In this document: one piece after another, positions 39,201 to 54,200 of the stretch
Numbering within the stretch: the first letter of the stretch is position 1
How the letters are laid out: each line of letters begins with the position of its first letter
Assembly: GCA_013397455.1 (NCBI GenBank)
Contig: VYZB01000525.1
Span: 186,001 to 250,000 of the forward strand
Direction of reading: 5' to 3'
DNA length: 64,000 nucleotides
Source of the DNA: Crotophaga sulcirostris
Lineage: Eukaryota > Chordata > Aves > Cuculiformes > Crotophagidae
The notes under the pieces: generated by a model
Told to the model about the DNA's origin: nothing
Database searches by the model: none
What the model saw: only the letters and a program-made list of their open reading frames with translations
Translations under genes and position numbers: made by a program

Positions 39201-42200
39201 CTCAAAAGACAAATTATTTTTACAGTGTATGCCTGGACAGAGAGCATGGGCTAGCAGTGAGTACCTCAAACTAGCAGATCACCTAAGCGTCTATTTCTAG
39301 TTGCTGATTTGTGGTAGGACTCTGTTACAAAGAGGAAGGATAATGTTTCTTTGGCAGCTGGATCACAAAAATCCAGAAAAAACTGATTCACAGAAAACTC
39401 CTCAATGCTGCTGCCTATGATACTTTCTGTTGTAGAAGGGACATGTTTCAGGCTAGTGAGTCCTTTCATCTGTTCCCCGTTCACAAGCTCAAGACTGACC
39501 AGTGGCAGAACGTTGTTCAAGAGGTTTAGTTAGATACTTTGGAAAATTATCTTTTTAGATATAAATTTAGTTTTAAATATTGTTAATATAATTTTGGAGG
39601 GGTAATAATTTAGTTCCTCAGAAGGAGTCCAGCAACTGTTGGAACAAAGTACAAGTCCCTCTTTATATGTGATACAAAACTGCATTTTCTGTTGGCAGAA
39701 CAATACTAATATTATGAAACAAATCATATTTTTTTAAAAAAAATTATACATGGCTCAAGATATTAAATCATGGAGAATGGTTGGAAGGATCCACATCTTA
39801 CCACTTGCAGACATTTAGTTATTTCTGTCTAATTCAAAGATCTAAAAGGATAGAGGAACCTGAAAAAAAAAACAACCCAGTATGAAGAATTCCTTGAGGT
39901 GGATGCTCAGCAAGAATAAAAGCACCTTGTGCTGTTAAACCTTGTTGAAGTTAAAGCAAAAGAATACAATGTCTGCTAATATTTCTGTCAATCAGGGAAG
40001 GGAAGAAAGCAGCTCTGCGTTCTAGTCTCGTGCACTATGGAAGCTAGGCTAATACACACACGCCACGATGATTTCATATGTCTGTGATTGTCCTCATAGT
40101 AACTTGGGAATCACATGGCAAAAGGTCTCAGAAGAAATTAAGTTTCTGTAAGTGTCATAAAAACGTATGCTTTGCAAAGGAAATGGATCTTGGTTAAGTG
40201 CCTTTACAGAAGAAAAGGCTTTGTCATGAGCTTACCCTTGTTAGACCCCAGAAAGTTCTCACAGAAGAGACCCCAAACAGAGAGAAGTCTTCAATTTGCA
40301 TTTGTGCAGATCAACAGAAATGGGTTTCATTGGTACTGGTGTTTGGGATCTTCATTACATTATAGGGATGTTTATTAAATTTTTAACCTTACAGTTTTCA
40401 GGTCCAGAATTTATTATTTTATCTAGTGAACCACCAGTGACCTTACAGCTGCCTGGATCAATTGTGGTAAGTACGAGCATTAAGAATGTAGGACTAAACT
40501 ATTCAGGGAGTTGGGGCACTTTATAAGTTACATCTGAGCACAAGGTTTTTGAGATAAAGATAATGCAACAATTAAGCAATGTGACATCCAGTGCCAATAT
40601 ATTGGACTTCTCCAGTCTGCAGGCACATACTCTACCTTTCATTAATATAAGGTAAAAGGCTGACAGCATACGGCAGTGAAAATGAGGGCAATCTAAAAAT
40701 CTAGAACAACTCTGGTGATTGTAGAGTCTGAATCTGCTCAGTTGTTTTATTGGGATCCCCTGTTTTGTTTTGGTTTGGTTTTAAATTAAAACTGTTTGGA
40801 ATATTAATTTACGAGAAGGAAGGCAGGGAACAGAACAGTGTTGTGATCAGGTTTTGTAAAGACAGTAGAGACTAGGGGACCTCTTTGTAAAGACTAGGGG
40901 ACCTCAGTAATGGAATGCTGTGGAACTTGCATTGCTTGTACTTGGCACTCATTCTTCACTCTTTGTTACGTGTTCTTAGACTAAAAAAGGGAAATCCTAT
41001 TTGTCCCAAAGGGATCTCAATGTGATTCTGCTCAACGGGCAATGCCTTGAGGTGCAATGTGATATCAAGTCCAAGGCAAGAGACGTTTTCAACACTGTGG
41101 TGGCACATGCAAACTTGGTGGAACATTTCTACTTTGGCTTAGCTTACCTGAAAGGTAATGAGACACAGATAACTACAGTAATAGTTCTTCCCCTCAGTAC
41201 CACTCTAGGCAAGTTATTAATGAATTCCAGTAAGATCCTGTAAGATCCTCAGATGAAAGCAGATGTTGGTCTGAACTGTTCTGCACTGATATAAAGCATG
41301 TCTACCCTAGGACTGTGCTATCTGCTAAGCCTTACTCTTACTGGCTGATATCTCCATGCTGAAAGGGCTCTGTCCCAGCCCTGCACTGGAGTAAAGCCAT
41401 GTAGCTGCTGCAGAAATTTCAGGGAGCACTGTACTGAGGAAGGCTGAACGTGTTTATTCCTAAATATATATTGGAATACAGGTTCAGCTATTTCAATTAC
41501 AAGACCCATATTTCCCTAGTCCTCCCTGATGGCAAGCACAGCTGGGGCAGTAGGAAGAGGCATACCTTGTCTGTAGGACATGAGGATTACAATGGGGTGT
41601 AGAAACTGAATGGGGAGCATAATGCAAGCCCTATCAGTTCTTGGGTGATTCCAGAGATACCATACTAATCCAGCATCTAACAACTGTAATCTTAAATTAC
41701 ACACTGTCATCCTAACTTCTCCATCACAGAAACAATAAATTAAGCCATGACAGAGAGGAATAAACCTGAACTGACATCTGTGATCCATTTTATTTATTAT
41801 TGCTAGTGATGCACTGAATGAAGATAGCAGAACTTTGAGCTACTGAAGTATCACAGAACTCAAAATTCTCATTTCAGGTAAAGAATTCTTCTTTTTGGAT
41901 GAGGAGACCAAACTCTATAAAGTGGCCCCAGATGGCTGGAATGACCAACCCAAGAAGAAAACCTCCATCATTAATTTCACACTTTTTTTAAGGATAAAAT
42001 TCTTTGTCAACCACTTTAATGTTATCCAGTAAGTGCATGGTTCTGCTGACTGCAGGAAAACCAGTAGCCTTTAGAGTGACTGTTCAATGCTCCTCCTCTG
42101 TTCCTAAACCCTTTTGTGTTCCAGGCATGGCTTGACAAGGCATCAGTTTTACCTGCAGCTTCGTAAAGATATTTTGGAAGAGCGTTTGTATTGCAATGAT

Positions 42201-45200
42201 GAGACTGCTCTGAAACTCGGTGCTTTGGCTTTACAGGCAGAGCTTGGCAATTACGCTTCTGAGGTGTGGAGAAATAATTCACTATTTCTTGGAGGTCTCT
42301 CTCAACAGCTTATGCAGCTTTTGTTTGACACATAATGTTTAAAGAAGAAATGCAAATAGCACATAATTTCAACTAAGCCCTTCAGTAATCACATTATAGA
42401 TTTAATTTAAAAAATTACAAAATTTCCCCAATTAAGGAGAAGTAATGAGCCAGAAAAAATTGGCAGGAAACATGGCAGAATGATGAATGATTAATTGATA
42501 ACATAGGCAAGGCACTCCAGAAAATCTGTAGAAAATTTCCAACATAAGCACAGCTTAGATATGCAGAGTGGCTTAAAGAGATTAGAAAACATGGAAGAGA
42601 AAAAAAAAATAAACACTCCAGAATTCACAGCTACTTTGTACGCAGGCTCTGAGCCACACACTGCAAAGACAGGAAGGTCACTGATAGTATATCTGAACTA
42701 CTTACCCTAGATTAGAAGTGTACAGAAAATACCCATTTATGTTCACAGCCATATCTTCAGTTATGTAAATCAGAGTAGTTCTATTAATTGAACTTTGAGT
42801 GGTCTGATCCATCTGGTGGGATCCATCCCGGCACTGGGTCCCCCGTTGTTAGTTGTACTGGTGCAGCTGTAGCTGTCAGCTCTAAGTGCAAAACCACAGC
42901 ATGCCTGTGGGCTCAGCTTGTTTCTCCCCACAGCACAGAGAAGGGGTGTGTGCTTTGAGCGTCTGGCTGAGCAGGAGTGCAAGAGGTACATCTGCCTGTC
43001 ACGGCACTACCTGCTGTTCCCCGCCTTTTAGGAAATGAGAACAGGGTGACTTCAGCACACAGGCCACTCTGAAAATGGAAATTCACCAAACAAGACAAGT
43101 CACAAGAGAACAAAAGGTTCCCCTCTCTTTTGTTTTGTGTTTTGTGTTGGTTTTGGGGTTTTTTTTTTAGCTTTTTTTCTCCCAAAGATGCATGGAAAGA
43201 ACTATTTTCGTGTTGAAGACTACATTCCAGTAAGCCGAATAGAGAAAATGACCCTGGCATATGTGCAGCGAGAGCTTGCTAAACTACATCGTATGAATCG
43301 TTCTCTATTTGAGGATGAAGCTGAACTAGAATTTTTAAAGGTAACTTGCCATACCTCAAACATTATTTATTTACTTTGAGATAGAAAGCCCCTATTTACC
43401 ATTATTATTTCTATTCTAAACTATTATTTCCTTCTTGCCTGATACAGTGGAGCTTAGATACGGCGAACAAATTTGAACAGTCAACAAAAAACACAGAATT
43501 TCATTCTGCTGTAGATGCTGTCACTATAAATAGCTTACATCACATTTACATGGCAGGTTTCCTTTCACTGATAGTTTATAAAGGGTTAATGCACATTTCA
43601 GGGTATTTTCAACATCCTAAGGGTTGATGCAAATTTTCAGCATGTTACCAGCATGTATGGGTTCCGGATGATTATATATACATCTACTGAATGTATTAGA
43701 GATGATTATAAACCATGGGAATAAGCACTTTCTTGACTTCTGAAGCTACAGCAGCTATTCAGCCACTTTCTAAACATGTAGTGAATATTTGTTTAAAAAT
43801 ATCTGTGAACCCTGGAAGTGAGGAAGGAATTATCTGAAGTATTTTCTCACATGACTATTTCTCCAGGGCCTCTAGGTCATGGTGTGGTATTTAATTTTTT
43901 TCACCCTAATTTCTCCTTCTCTCCCATACTTCTCTGCTTTCCATCAAATGAAAAAATATCTGGGATTAGGTAACAGATAAACATCAGTAGCCATTTTGTT
44001 GCTTTTATTTATAGCATAATTTTAGTTCAGATGCTGTTTAATTATGTTAACTCCTCATCTAACACTGTCAGTGGAACTAAAGAAATAGATTGAAGCTTAG
44101 CCTTAATGATAGTCCCACCATGCGTGGCAAATCCAATGAAGAAAAGCAGCTTTGTTAGTATCTGTTTCAATGAATAAGTCTGTAGAAGGAGCCAACACAT
44201 CATACAAAGTGAGCCCCATTGGCAAGAACATAGAAATTCCAAATATGAAAGGGATTAAAAATTACAACCCAGATTCAGCTCGCGATTATAGATGCCCCAG
44301 TTTCCAGGACCTGAACATTTGTGCTCTGGGTACTTTCTGAAAATCAGATCTTCTCAAAGTATTTTATTTTGGTCACTGAAAATCTTTATTCGTGGTTGAA
44401 AAGTCATTTGGGGATTCTGCATTAGCTTCCCAGGGAAAAAAAAAAACCATCACCACTGCCAAAACCAGATTTAGAATAAACTCATATTGATCTGCAGATC
44501 AAAAAAAGACGACAGAAAACCCTCCTCATATTCCATAGTTCTGTAAAGGGTCTGAGTCACATTTTAACAGTTTGTGGCCAAGCGCAGGAGGTAAAAAGAC
44601 AAGCAACAACACCCCGAACCTCTGGGTGAATTCCTTTGAGTATCCTCTGCACAGTTAGATGGCAGGGTCAGAAGCTGGCTGCAAAGTCCCTTGAAGCATA
44701 ATCCTACTTAACTTTTCACCCAACAATGAGCACTGTGCAAGAAAGAACCGACACTGAACATCTTTTACTATAAAGTCTGTCACTGATGGGAATTCTGGGG
44801 CAGTGAAATTCCCTCAAAAGTCACCACTATATTTAGGTGAGATGTTTTGAGGTACAATTTAGCAAAATCTATAGCTTAAGTTTTTTGGCAATGGAAATTG
44901 ATAATGTCTGGGTTTAAAAGATGATAGCCACGAAGGAATGGGTTTATGTACCTGAGTAAGTTTATTGCAGGTTGGGAGCTGTGGTGTCCCTGCAGTTAAG
45001 ATTTCTAGTTGGCCAACACTGTTGTAGAAAAGAAACCACTCAAGCCCGTAACAACATCAGAGGAGCCTTGGCAGGCTTACTAGCAGGTTTGGTTTTTTTT
45101 AATATTTGCTGAGCCTCATGGTTTCTGGGTTTGCTCAGGGAAACACAGACACAGAAAAGAAAATGTAAAGAAACAAGGTTTAACAGTTTTTAAGCAGCAT

Positions 45201-48200
45201 TAATCCCTCTGCATGGATTTTTATTCAGAAATGCAGAGAAGTGCCAAGGAGCAGTAATGCCAAGTGCCTCAGTGCCACTGTAATGTTTAGATTATTGTGC
45301 AAGAAACTACATAATCCTCCTACCTCCTCAAACGAGGTGTGTGCAAAAGTGTTATTTTAATTTTACACATGGAAAATGAATGCATCTAATGGCTCTATGA
45401 CATACCAAAGTAAGACAATGATTCTGTGAAGCAGTAGCTATGAAAATTTGGTTAGGTTTCTCAAAGGTTTCTTGAAAGATTGAAAGAATATTCAGTAAAG
45501 ACACCTAAAACAATTTCTTCTCCTATCTACCTACCTTTTCTTCCCATGCCTCTTTTTGAATAATGCATGATAAATGCACTTTTTCTCTACAAGGTGACTC
45601 AGCAACTTCCTGAATATGGAGTGTTATTCTACCGTGTGTCCCAGGAGAAGAAAGGAGCAGGAGGGGACATCATCCTGGGAATCTGTGCCAAAGGCATCAT
45701 TGTGTATGAGGTCAAAAATCACACAAGAATCGCCAGTTTAAGATTCCAGTGGCGTGAAACAGAGAGAATTTCAGCTCATGTGAGTTGGAACCAATTGAAT
45801 CTCTTCTCCACTCTGTGACTTTACTCCCTTTCTGCCAGTCACTTTGATACATCATTGCATTCAGAGCCAGAATTAGACCCATTCTGTATAGGCAAGTCCT
45901 TCTTGAAAACAGCCTAAAAATCAAGGCTGGATCTAGATGTGGATACCAAGATATCCAGTTCTATTGAGGTTTAGTTCTAGCCTTTTTTGGCAAGGCTGGA
46001 GTTGAATTACTATAAAACAGAATAATCTGCTGTTGACTGTTACCGAGGCTATGCCAAAACCTCTTTATGGCATATTCCATATCCATTCCTCTCTTATCTT
46101 TACTCTCTCTCTTTTCTTGTTTTTCCTACCTATATCAGATCATGGGATTTCGTCTTCTTCTTTCCAGATCTCATTATTCCCATCCTTATGTCTTAGCGTA
46201 TTGATGTCTATTAACAAACCAGTATTGGTGACAAGATCGTGACCTTTTATAAATGGTATTCTGCCATCAGAGGATATCAATCTACCATCATACAGTATGG
46301 ACGTCAACCTGTAACACACATTTCCCAACCTGTTTCCTCTCCCCAAATGGCTCTTCTGCCCCTTGAAGATATTTTCATTTCCAGATTAATTTAGTTTAAT
46401 CACTTTAACATCTGTAGGGCCAAATTTTACCAGTTCTATCAACCTGCTCTCCAGGCAGTCAGTGTCCAAAGGTTCTTGACTTTCAACATAGGGCAGTTAT
46501 GATCCTAATGAAAGACATCACTGACAACGGTTGAATTTGCAAAAGGCATTTACTGCACCCAAAAAGCATTGCGCCAGGCATAAGTATAACTGTACAAACC
46601 AGAAAGATTATATAAATGAACTTTCAAAACCTCAATGTATACGAAGCATATATGAAGCCTCATATATGAAGCAAACTGTGCTTTCTTTTTTCCCTTTAGA
46701 GAAAAAAATTCATGATTGAAAGCAGCTTCAGTGGCAAGAAACACACCTTCATTACTGATACAGCAAAGACATGTAAATATCTACTGGACCTCTGCTCTGC
46801 GCAGCACAAATTCAATGCACAGATGAATTCTAGGCAACTTCAGCAAAGTTCATCAGGTGAGGTATAAATGTACTTCTGTTATTCAGGCCATAGGACAAGG
46901 TTAGACTGTAGGAAAGGTGCATTCAGTGAAACTGAGAATCAGAACCTGCCACATCAGTTTCAGTGTGCTTCAGTTTCTGATTTGCAGATTAGGAAATGAT
47001 GTCTCCTACTTCACTGGAAGCTAGAGGTGAATAAGCCTAATTTAGCCTGTGCATGTGAGTGGCCACTCACAGGGGGCAGAGAGGAATTCTCTGGTGATAA
47101 TAATAACTATGTAGCTAAAGTCAGATATTTATAAAGAGCATGAGTACACTTCCCTTCAGGAAACCTGCTGAGAATTCTGAAGAAATGTGTCAGATTTACC
47201 CCAAATGTAACCTGAGAAAAGTTCTGCACAAAGAATAACTATAGTAGTGCCCAGATATGCTGGAGACAAATTTAGTTAACTGGTTATAACTTGCATTAGA
47301 CAGGGGTTCAACCCTATGGTTCAGTCCCAGGACAAAGCCACTAAACCAAAGGCATGAAAGTTTCAACCACTCAACTATGTAGCCGTTAGCCACTCTTATC
47401 TTAGATTTTGCCATGTCTGTGGAACATATGACTAATATCTCCTTAGATTTCACATTTTCCATAGTTTCCAAGACAATGTTCTGCTCAGCTCAGGATGGTT
47501 ACATAGCACTTCTCACCCACAGTTCTCTGCAAGGTCTGTAAAGATGGGTGCGGATCATCATGGGGAAACTGAGGCACATAAGAAATAACAGCCTAAACTT
47601 ACAACTGTCATCACTCTTCACTTTAGTGGAGCAACATGAGTTTTCACTAGCTGAGGACTCATCCATTGCCTTGAACAGGCATGGTTCATTTACAACCGCA
47701 AAGTATTTGACCCAGCGACTAATAGCAGAAGAATCAAGTGTCATGCCTTATCTTCTGGGATAGTCTTTTCTCTAGTAAAACTGTAAAAGTGTTGGCAACA
47801 AATTGTATCATCATCTTGTATATAACAAAGCATCTTGTATATAAAAAGATGATCGATATCTTGCTTCTTTCCCACTAAAATTATTTAATGAAAAGTGAAA
47901 TTCTACCTACACAAAATTGTTACCATGGAAAAAGGCACTAGGACGACATTAGGTTCAAGGCACCTTTTGTTGCTTGGGCTGCTGTAGCTTCAAACATATC
48001 TTAGTGGAATTGTGTTTTGTAGCATATGAATGCTAACAGTGAATCTTAGTTTCCTGTGTCACATTTGCTTGCGGTAATATAAATAAAAATTACAGCATTC
48101 CATATATAAGAGAATAAGAAGATTGAGAGCTAAGAAAACTATGGCCCAGGTTCTGATTACAAGCACCCCTAGTCAGACTTACAGAAGCTGTGTGATTGCA

Positions 48201-51200
48201 GGTTCTGAGGTTCAGTGTGTGCTTGCTATCCCGGACAAAAAAGACTTTGTGAAGGCAATGACAGACAGTAGCTCAAAATGCTGCTTTTGCCACCACAGTG
48301 AGGTTGTGAGAGATCATAAGGCTCTTTCTGTATGAGGGAAACTCTTCCTTCTGCTGCACTGTTCAGATTAATAAGTCACCATCTCTTCAAAATTTTCTAG
48401 CAGCCCCCTGCTTTGAAATCACCATGGCAACTCTCAGACTGTGCTAATACTCTGGACAATTAAGCCTTCTGATGCCTTAACAAATGTCCCTGATCAAAGT
48501 CACTGCAGAAAGAGGGAGCACAGGTTTAATGATGAGTAGTGTTCTAGAAAGTTGCATTCAAGCTAATATTAGGAAAATGCACGTGAGCTCAGCTATTATG
48601 TACAAGCACAATTAAAGCCCATATTTGTCCCAACCTGTACCAAGCAGGGTTCTTGTTTTACTTTCCAACGTGTCTCCAATTGCCTGCTGTCCCTTTCTCC
48701 TTCAAATCCTCTCTCCAGCCCATCAGTTGAGAACATGAACAAATTAACAATGCCTCCTCCAGCACTATCTCATTTCAGGGAAATAAAATCTTTAGAGAGG
48801 ATATATTTGTATATAGCAGACCCCAAATGTCATTAAGCAACTAGTAAAGTTCACACAGAGATAAAAATTTGGATAGCAAGCATTGCCACCAAAATTATCA
48901 GCTTCATTTGTACAAATCACTCAGCAAACAGCCAGTTCCTCGGCCACCCTCTGAACTTAAGACAGCATGTGTTAGCAGAGCTCTTGTCTTCTCAGATATA
49001 TGTATGTCAGGGTGGTGGGTCCATGAAAGATGGGAAACTACCAACCTGGTTAATTCAGTCTCTGACAGACAAATATTTCTCATACACCAAACATTTACAC
49101 AGATATCCAGGTTTAAATTATACAGGGTTACACATTTCTTCTGTCTTTGTGGAAAGTGAATTTGCAGTATAATTCATAGAAACTAAATCTAAATACAGCA
49201 CACACTTTCTATGAAAGAAATTGATTGGGAACACTCTCCACTCACTTCACAGTCTAGAAAGAATCATAGAATGGTTTGGGTTGGAAAGGGCGCCAAAGAT
49301 CCAACCCCCCCCGCCATGGGCAGGGACACCTCCCACCAGCCCAGGCTGCTCCAGGCCCCGTTCAGCCTTGAACACCTCCAGGGAGGGGGCACCCACATCC
49401 TCCCTGGGCAACCTGTGCCAAGGCCTCACCACCCTCAACGTGAAGAATTTCTTCCTAGTGCCTAATCTAAATCTTCCCCCTCCCAATTTAAAGCCATCCC
49501 CCTCATCCTATCCCTGCCTGCCCTTGTAAAAAGTCCCTCCTCAGCTTTCTTGTAGGCCCCCTTTAGGTAATGGAAGGCCACTAGTAGGTGTCCTCGGAGC
49601 CTTCTCTTCTCCAGGCTGAACAACACCAACTCTCTCAACCTGTCCTCATAGCAGGGGTGCTCCAACCCTCTGGTTATCTTCGTGGCCTGGACCTATTCCA
49701 ACAGTTCCATATCCTTCTTATGCTGTGGATTTCAAAACTGGACACAATGCTCCAGGTGAGGTCTCACGAGAGAGGAGTAGAGGGGGAGGATCACCTCCCT
49801 CTCCCTGCTGGCCGTGCTTCTTTTGATGCAGCCCAGGACATGGTTGGCCTTCTGGAGAGCAAGTGCACACTGCCAGCTCATGTCGGGCTTCTCATCAACC
49901 AGTAGGCCAGGTCCCTGTCTGCAGGGCTCAAGGATGCCAGAACAAATATGTCTGCTGGCATATTCAAAACGTTAGACAGAAAACACCTTTGAGTTTAGAG
50001 AGATGGGATAAAATATCAAGGGATTTATCTTTCCTTCCTCACTGCTTCTCACTTCTTTTTCAGAGGAAAGCAAATTTGTGGAAATAGACAAATCAAATTC
50101 TACATATGCAGCTCAGCATGAGCACCTTGCCCTGATTCAGAGGCTGTCTCGTTCAGAGAATGTGCTCTATGGAGCTAACCTGGAAAATCTTTCTGCTGGA
50201 ATGATGAGCAAATCTTGTGATAACCTCAGTGTGGAAACCAACAACAGGACTAGAGACAAAAGCAATCTTGACAGGTAGGTTTGCTTTTTCCTCTAAACCT
50301 GTGTAAGAATACTCAGTCACAGACTATATCATTGCAAACCTCTATGGTAAACTGTGAGGCAGACTTTTTCTGCCGTCCTAGTTGTGGTCATGCTAATAGG
50401 CCTGTGGCTCTATGATGCCAGCAATAGTGCAAACACAGGCAGGAAGCAGTCTATCAGGTAAGAACTTGAAAAAAGAGTGACGTTTAACTTCTACCAGGCT
50501 CAAGCATGAACCACTTATTGGGTTATGGAGAAGGATAAAAATAAGGGAGAATAAAAGTAAAATCTTTAATGTTTGTGTATCTTCTCTGGAAATGGCAATA
50601 TGTGAACTGAGTGCACAGTAGAAGCTGGTTTTGAGCATGTCTTACCTAATTGATTCCTCCATATCTAAAGGTGGAAATCACAGAGAACTGTAAGAACTTC
50701 TTCTTTTTCATTTGCATTGGTACATTCACCAGCGTAGGCAGTTACTATAGATGCACACAGTCTCAAGGCCTTTGATGAATTCTAATGCTTTTTAGAATAC
50801 TGAGAGTTAGAACAGAGCAAAGAAGAATATGAAATACCAGGAACGTGGTTTTGTCTAAAAGGGCAGGAGGGCTAAATGAATCATGCTGAGGCTATGCTGT
50901 GTTTTCCTGATGCCTGCACTCAGCTCAGAGGAAAACACAGAGTGAAATCAGTCCATGATTTGAGTGGTCTAATGGCAGCTGCTATTTGGAAAGAGATGCT
51001 GGCAAGGATAAACTACTTCTCCCCTACGATGAAACGTGGTCCAGAAATCAGAATACTTGTTGAAAGAGTACAAACATATATTCCCAACTAGGCTCTGACA
51101 GTCAATGATGAGTGCTAAATACCAGTGCTGATTTGTTATTGTAATGCAGTCTTCATTTCCTGCCGTGCAGGTCCACATCAGGGCTATCCCAGTCAGAAAT

Positions 51201-54200
51201 GCACATCAATTTGAATGGAAAGCAAAGGAGTTATGACTACCTCTCTATTCATTCAACTCAGAACACCATTAGTGGTGAGTATAATAATCAGAGACAGTAC
51301 CCCTCCATATTTACTGTATCAATAGCAGGAGACCAATATACATTCTACATACAGATTAAAGGGTATCTTTTTGCACTTCTAGTCCTTGGAATTAACCTAG
51401 AGTTTAGCAAGACAAGCTTATTTCTTCCCTTTCATTCCTGCTTTCCATCAAGATCAGTGGTAAGGGACTTCATGATAAAATTATTCTATCAATGATGCCT
51501 AAAAACCCCGGACTCTTGCATGGAGCAATATCCATATGCTCAGAGATCATAATTTGGTTCACAATTAAGATCTACAACTCAATAAATAATGCATGAGAGA
51601 ATATAGGCTCCAGGTCCTTCTTCTGTTCTTGGATTTGCATGACACTAATTGGAATAAGAACTGGACACCTAATTTTCTAAGAGAAGCCATGTTGCATTCT
51701 CACAATGAGCTGGTATATTGAACACGAAGTTATGATTATTTGGTTAGTTCATTTTAAAATCAGAACAGTACTTTAAACACTGTGGTAATTGCTCCATGTT
51801 AAGTAGAGTTAACACTACAAAAGTCATCATCGCAATCAGTGCTGATTGGATTGCATCTACAGAGCCAAAGGGTCCACAGAGCCAAAGACTAGAGATTCCA
51901 GGGGAAGCCATAGGAAATTTTGTGTCCAAATCAGCCTCATGGTCAATGGGCGCTACATGCCTGACTCTTTAGATATCCTAAGCTTAATAAAAATGTTGCA
52001 AATAAATGTGCACTCTCACAGAAAGGACCATTATAGGAAGGGCTTACATAGCTATTGCACATATACTTTTCTAAATAATGCAAATTTCCAAACACTTGTT
52101 TGAGCTTCTTTCCTGAATTACATTGATTCAGAAGCAATGGTAATATTTAAAACAAGGACAAAATATATTTTTAATTTTTGAAGCTCCAGTTTTGCATACT
52201 ATATGAATCTACTGTCTCCCTGCATTAATCTGAATTTATTCTAGCAGTTTTGTTTCTGCAGCACCTGGATCACCAGCTGTCCAAAAGGAAGTTTTGCTAA
52301 GTGGTCTAGAAAGAGAAATCATTTGTGTGAGCTTAAAACGTGACCCTAAGAATGGATTTGGTAAGTAAGGAACGTTAATGTTATGTTTGTCACTGGGACT
52401 GTCAGATCCTGGTGTTAACACTGACGCTTGTTGACTCAACCTGTTTTTCCGAAACTGAAGAGGACTAAGTGCATGAATCAAGTTCTATTTCAGAATAATC
52501 CTCTGTTTCAGAGGATTAACAAAGCCCACAGAAGTCTAGAGGACCAAGTGCTAAGAGCAGAATGAGAGGAGCAAGGGTCTAATTTTGTATCTGAAATAAA
52601 TGTACACTGATTTTATTTATCTTAGACTTTACAAAGGGGGAGATGATGTTCTGCAAACCCTTCAGGTATTGTCCGAAGGGGGGCAAAATATCTACACAGG
52701 TTTCATACGAATGTTTCCCAACTTTTGGATTCTTATTTGGATAAAATTTTTGTTATATAATACACCATCACACTGTATAGTGTTCTACTGAATGAGTTCA
52801 GAGGGCCACCAGGTTTCACAGCTGACAATTAACTTAAACACCAAATTCCTAAATGGTGCAGGTTTGTGTGGAATATCCTATTTGAAAACACAACTGTTCT
52901 AACAGTGAGAAGAACATATTCTGCAATAGGCAAAATATTCTGAGCTCGGACAGTGAAACTGAACTACTTGGCAAGAGATTTAATTTTCTTAGATATCTCT
53001 TACACATCCATTAGAATTTTACATGGCCCACCTCAGATGCCCTAGACTACATGGTGCAGAACAATGTTCTAATTTATCTAATGAGATTTTATACCATTTT
53101 TGTCCTGCAGGTGTTAAATGCTAAAGTCCACATAGTTTATGACTCTTGTAAGGAAGTAGTTGGAATCTTTAAAAGTCCCAGGACAGGAAATATTCTTACT
53201 GAGAAGTTATATTTAAATAGCCACTGAAGTCATCAGCATGTTTTAATTATAACTTGAGTTTAAAGGCCTCCCAAATCAAGACCTTGCTTGATGCCATGCA
53301 AATCAGAGCTCCTCATTCTCCAGACCATGTACAAAAAAATACGCTGTTGGAGTAAGAGCCTTTTGTGCTCCTAAGGTTCATATTTTCTAATACTGCCAGT
53401 GTCTCTGCATTCTCATGTTATCTCATTTTTGCAGGTTTTGTAATTATTGGAGGAGAAAATGTAGGAAAATTAGACCTTGGTATTTTTATCGCTTCAATTA
53501 TCCCTGGGGGACCTGCAGACAGAGCTGGAAATATCAAACCAGGTCATTGTCCTTAGTTTTTAATTAGAATTAAAATACTTCCATGGTTTAAAGTTAGCTA
53601 CTTTGGATTTATTTCCCTATTTAGATGTGCTTTGTCTTTTTTTTTTTTTTTAAGGAGGACGACTCATCTCTGTGAATAATATTAGTCTTGAGGGTGTTTC
53701 ATTTAATACTGCGGTTAAAATCATACAGAATTCCCCTGATGAAGTGGAGCTCATCATCTCTCAGCCTAAAGGTATAAAGACAAATGCCTTTGCTGGTTAT
53801 GGAATGCTAGTAGTTAACTCAGGACACTAGTATTTATTAGGCACTAGGATGTAGTAGTACTTCCTCGCTACTCAGTGCCAGCTGCAATAACCACAGGCTG
53901 GCAGTGAAGATTGTCAACTTTCAGCAGGTGCCACGTGAATCTCTGTTCTACAGTCTGTGTGAAAAAAATCTACTTCGGCTGCATTGCTAAATACTGAGGG
54001 AATTCTGTCATGTCTTTCTGTGATACCATTAGTCCTACAGTCCAGTGCTTAATCAGCATAATTGTCATAGTCCTGTGCAGTTATGAAGCAAATACATTTC
54101 TCTACACTTATTATAGTAACGTACCATTTTATAATGATGGGCTCATTTTATAGATCTGATTTCACAGCCAGTTGATGTAGGAGGTTACTTTGTTCTCTTC

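Noticed and set aside
40865..40905. Short direct repeat of AGACTAGGGGACCTC
   Set aside because: A local 15-base duplication in an intron, with no boundary or function suggested.
47548..47763. Cassette exon needed between exons 16 and 17
   Set aside because: Exons 16 and 17 join in phase and match FRMPD2 without it; only an alternative terminal role remains possible.
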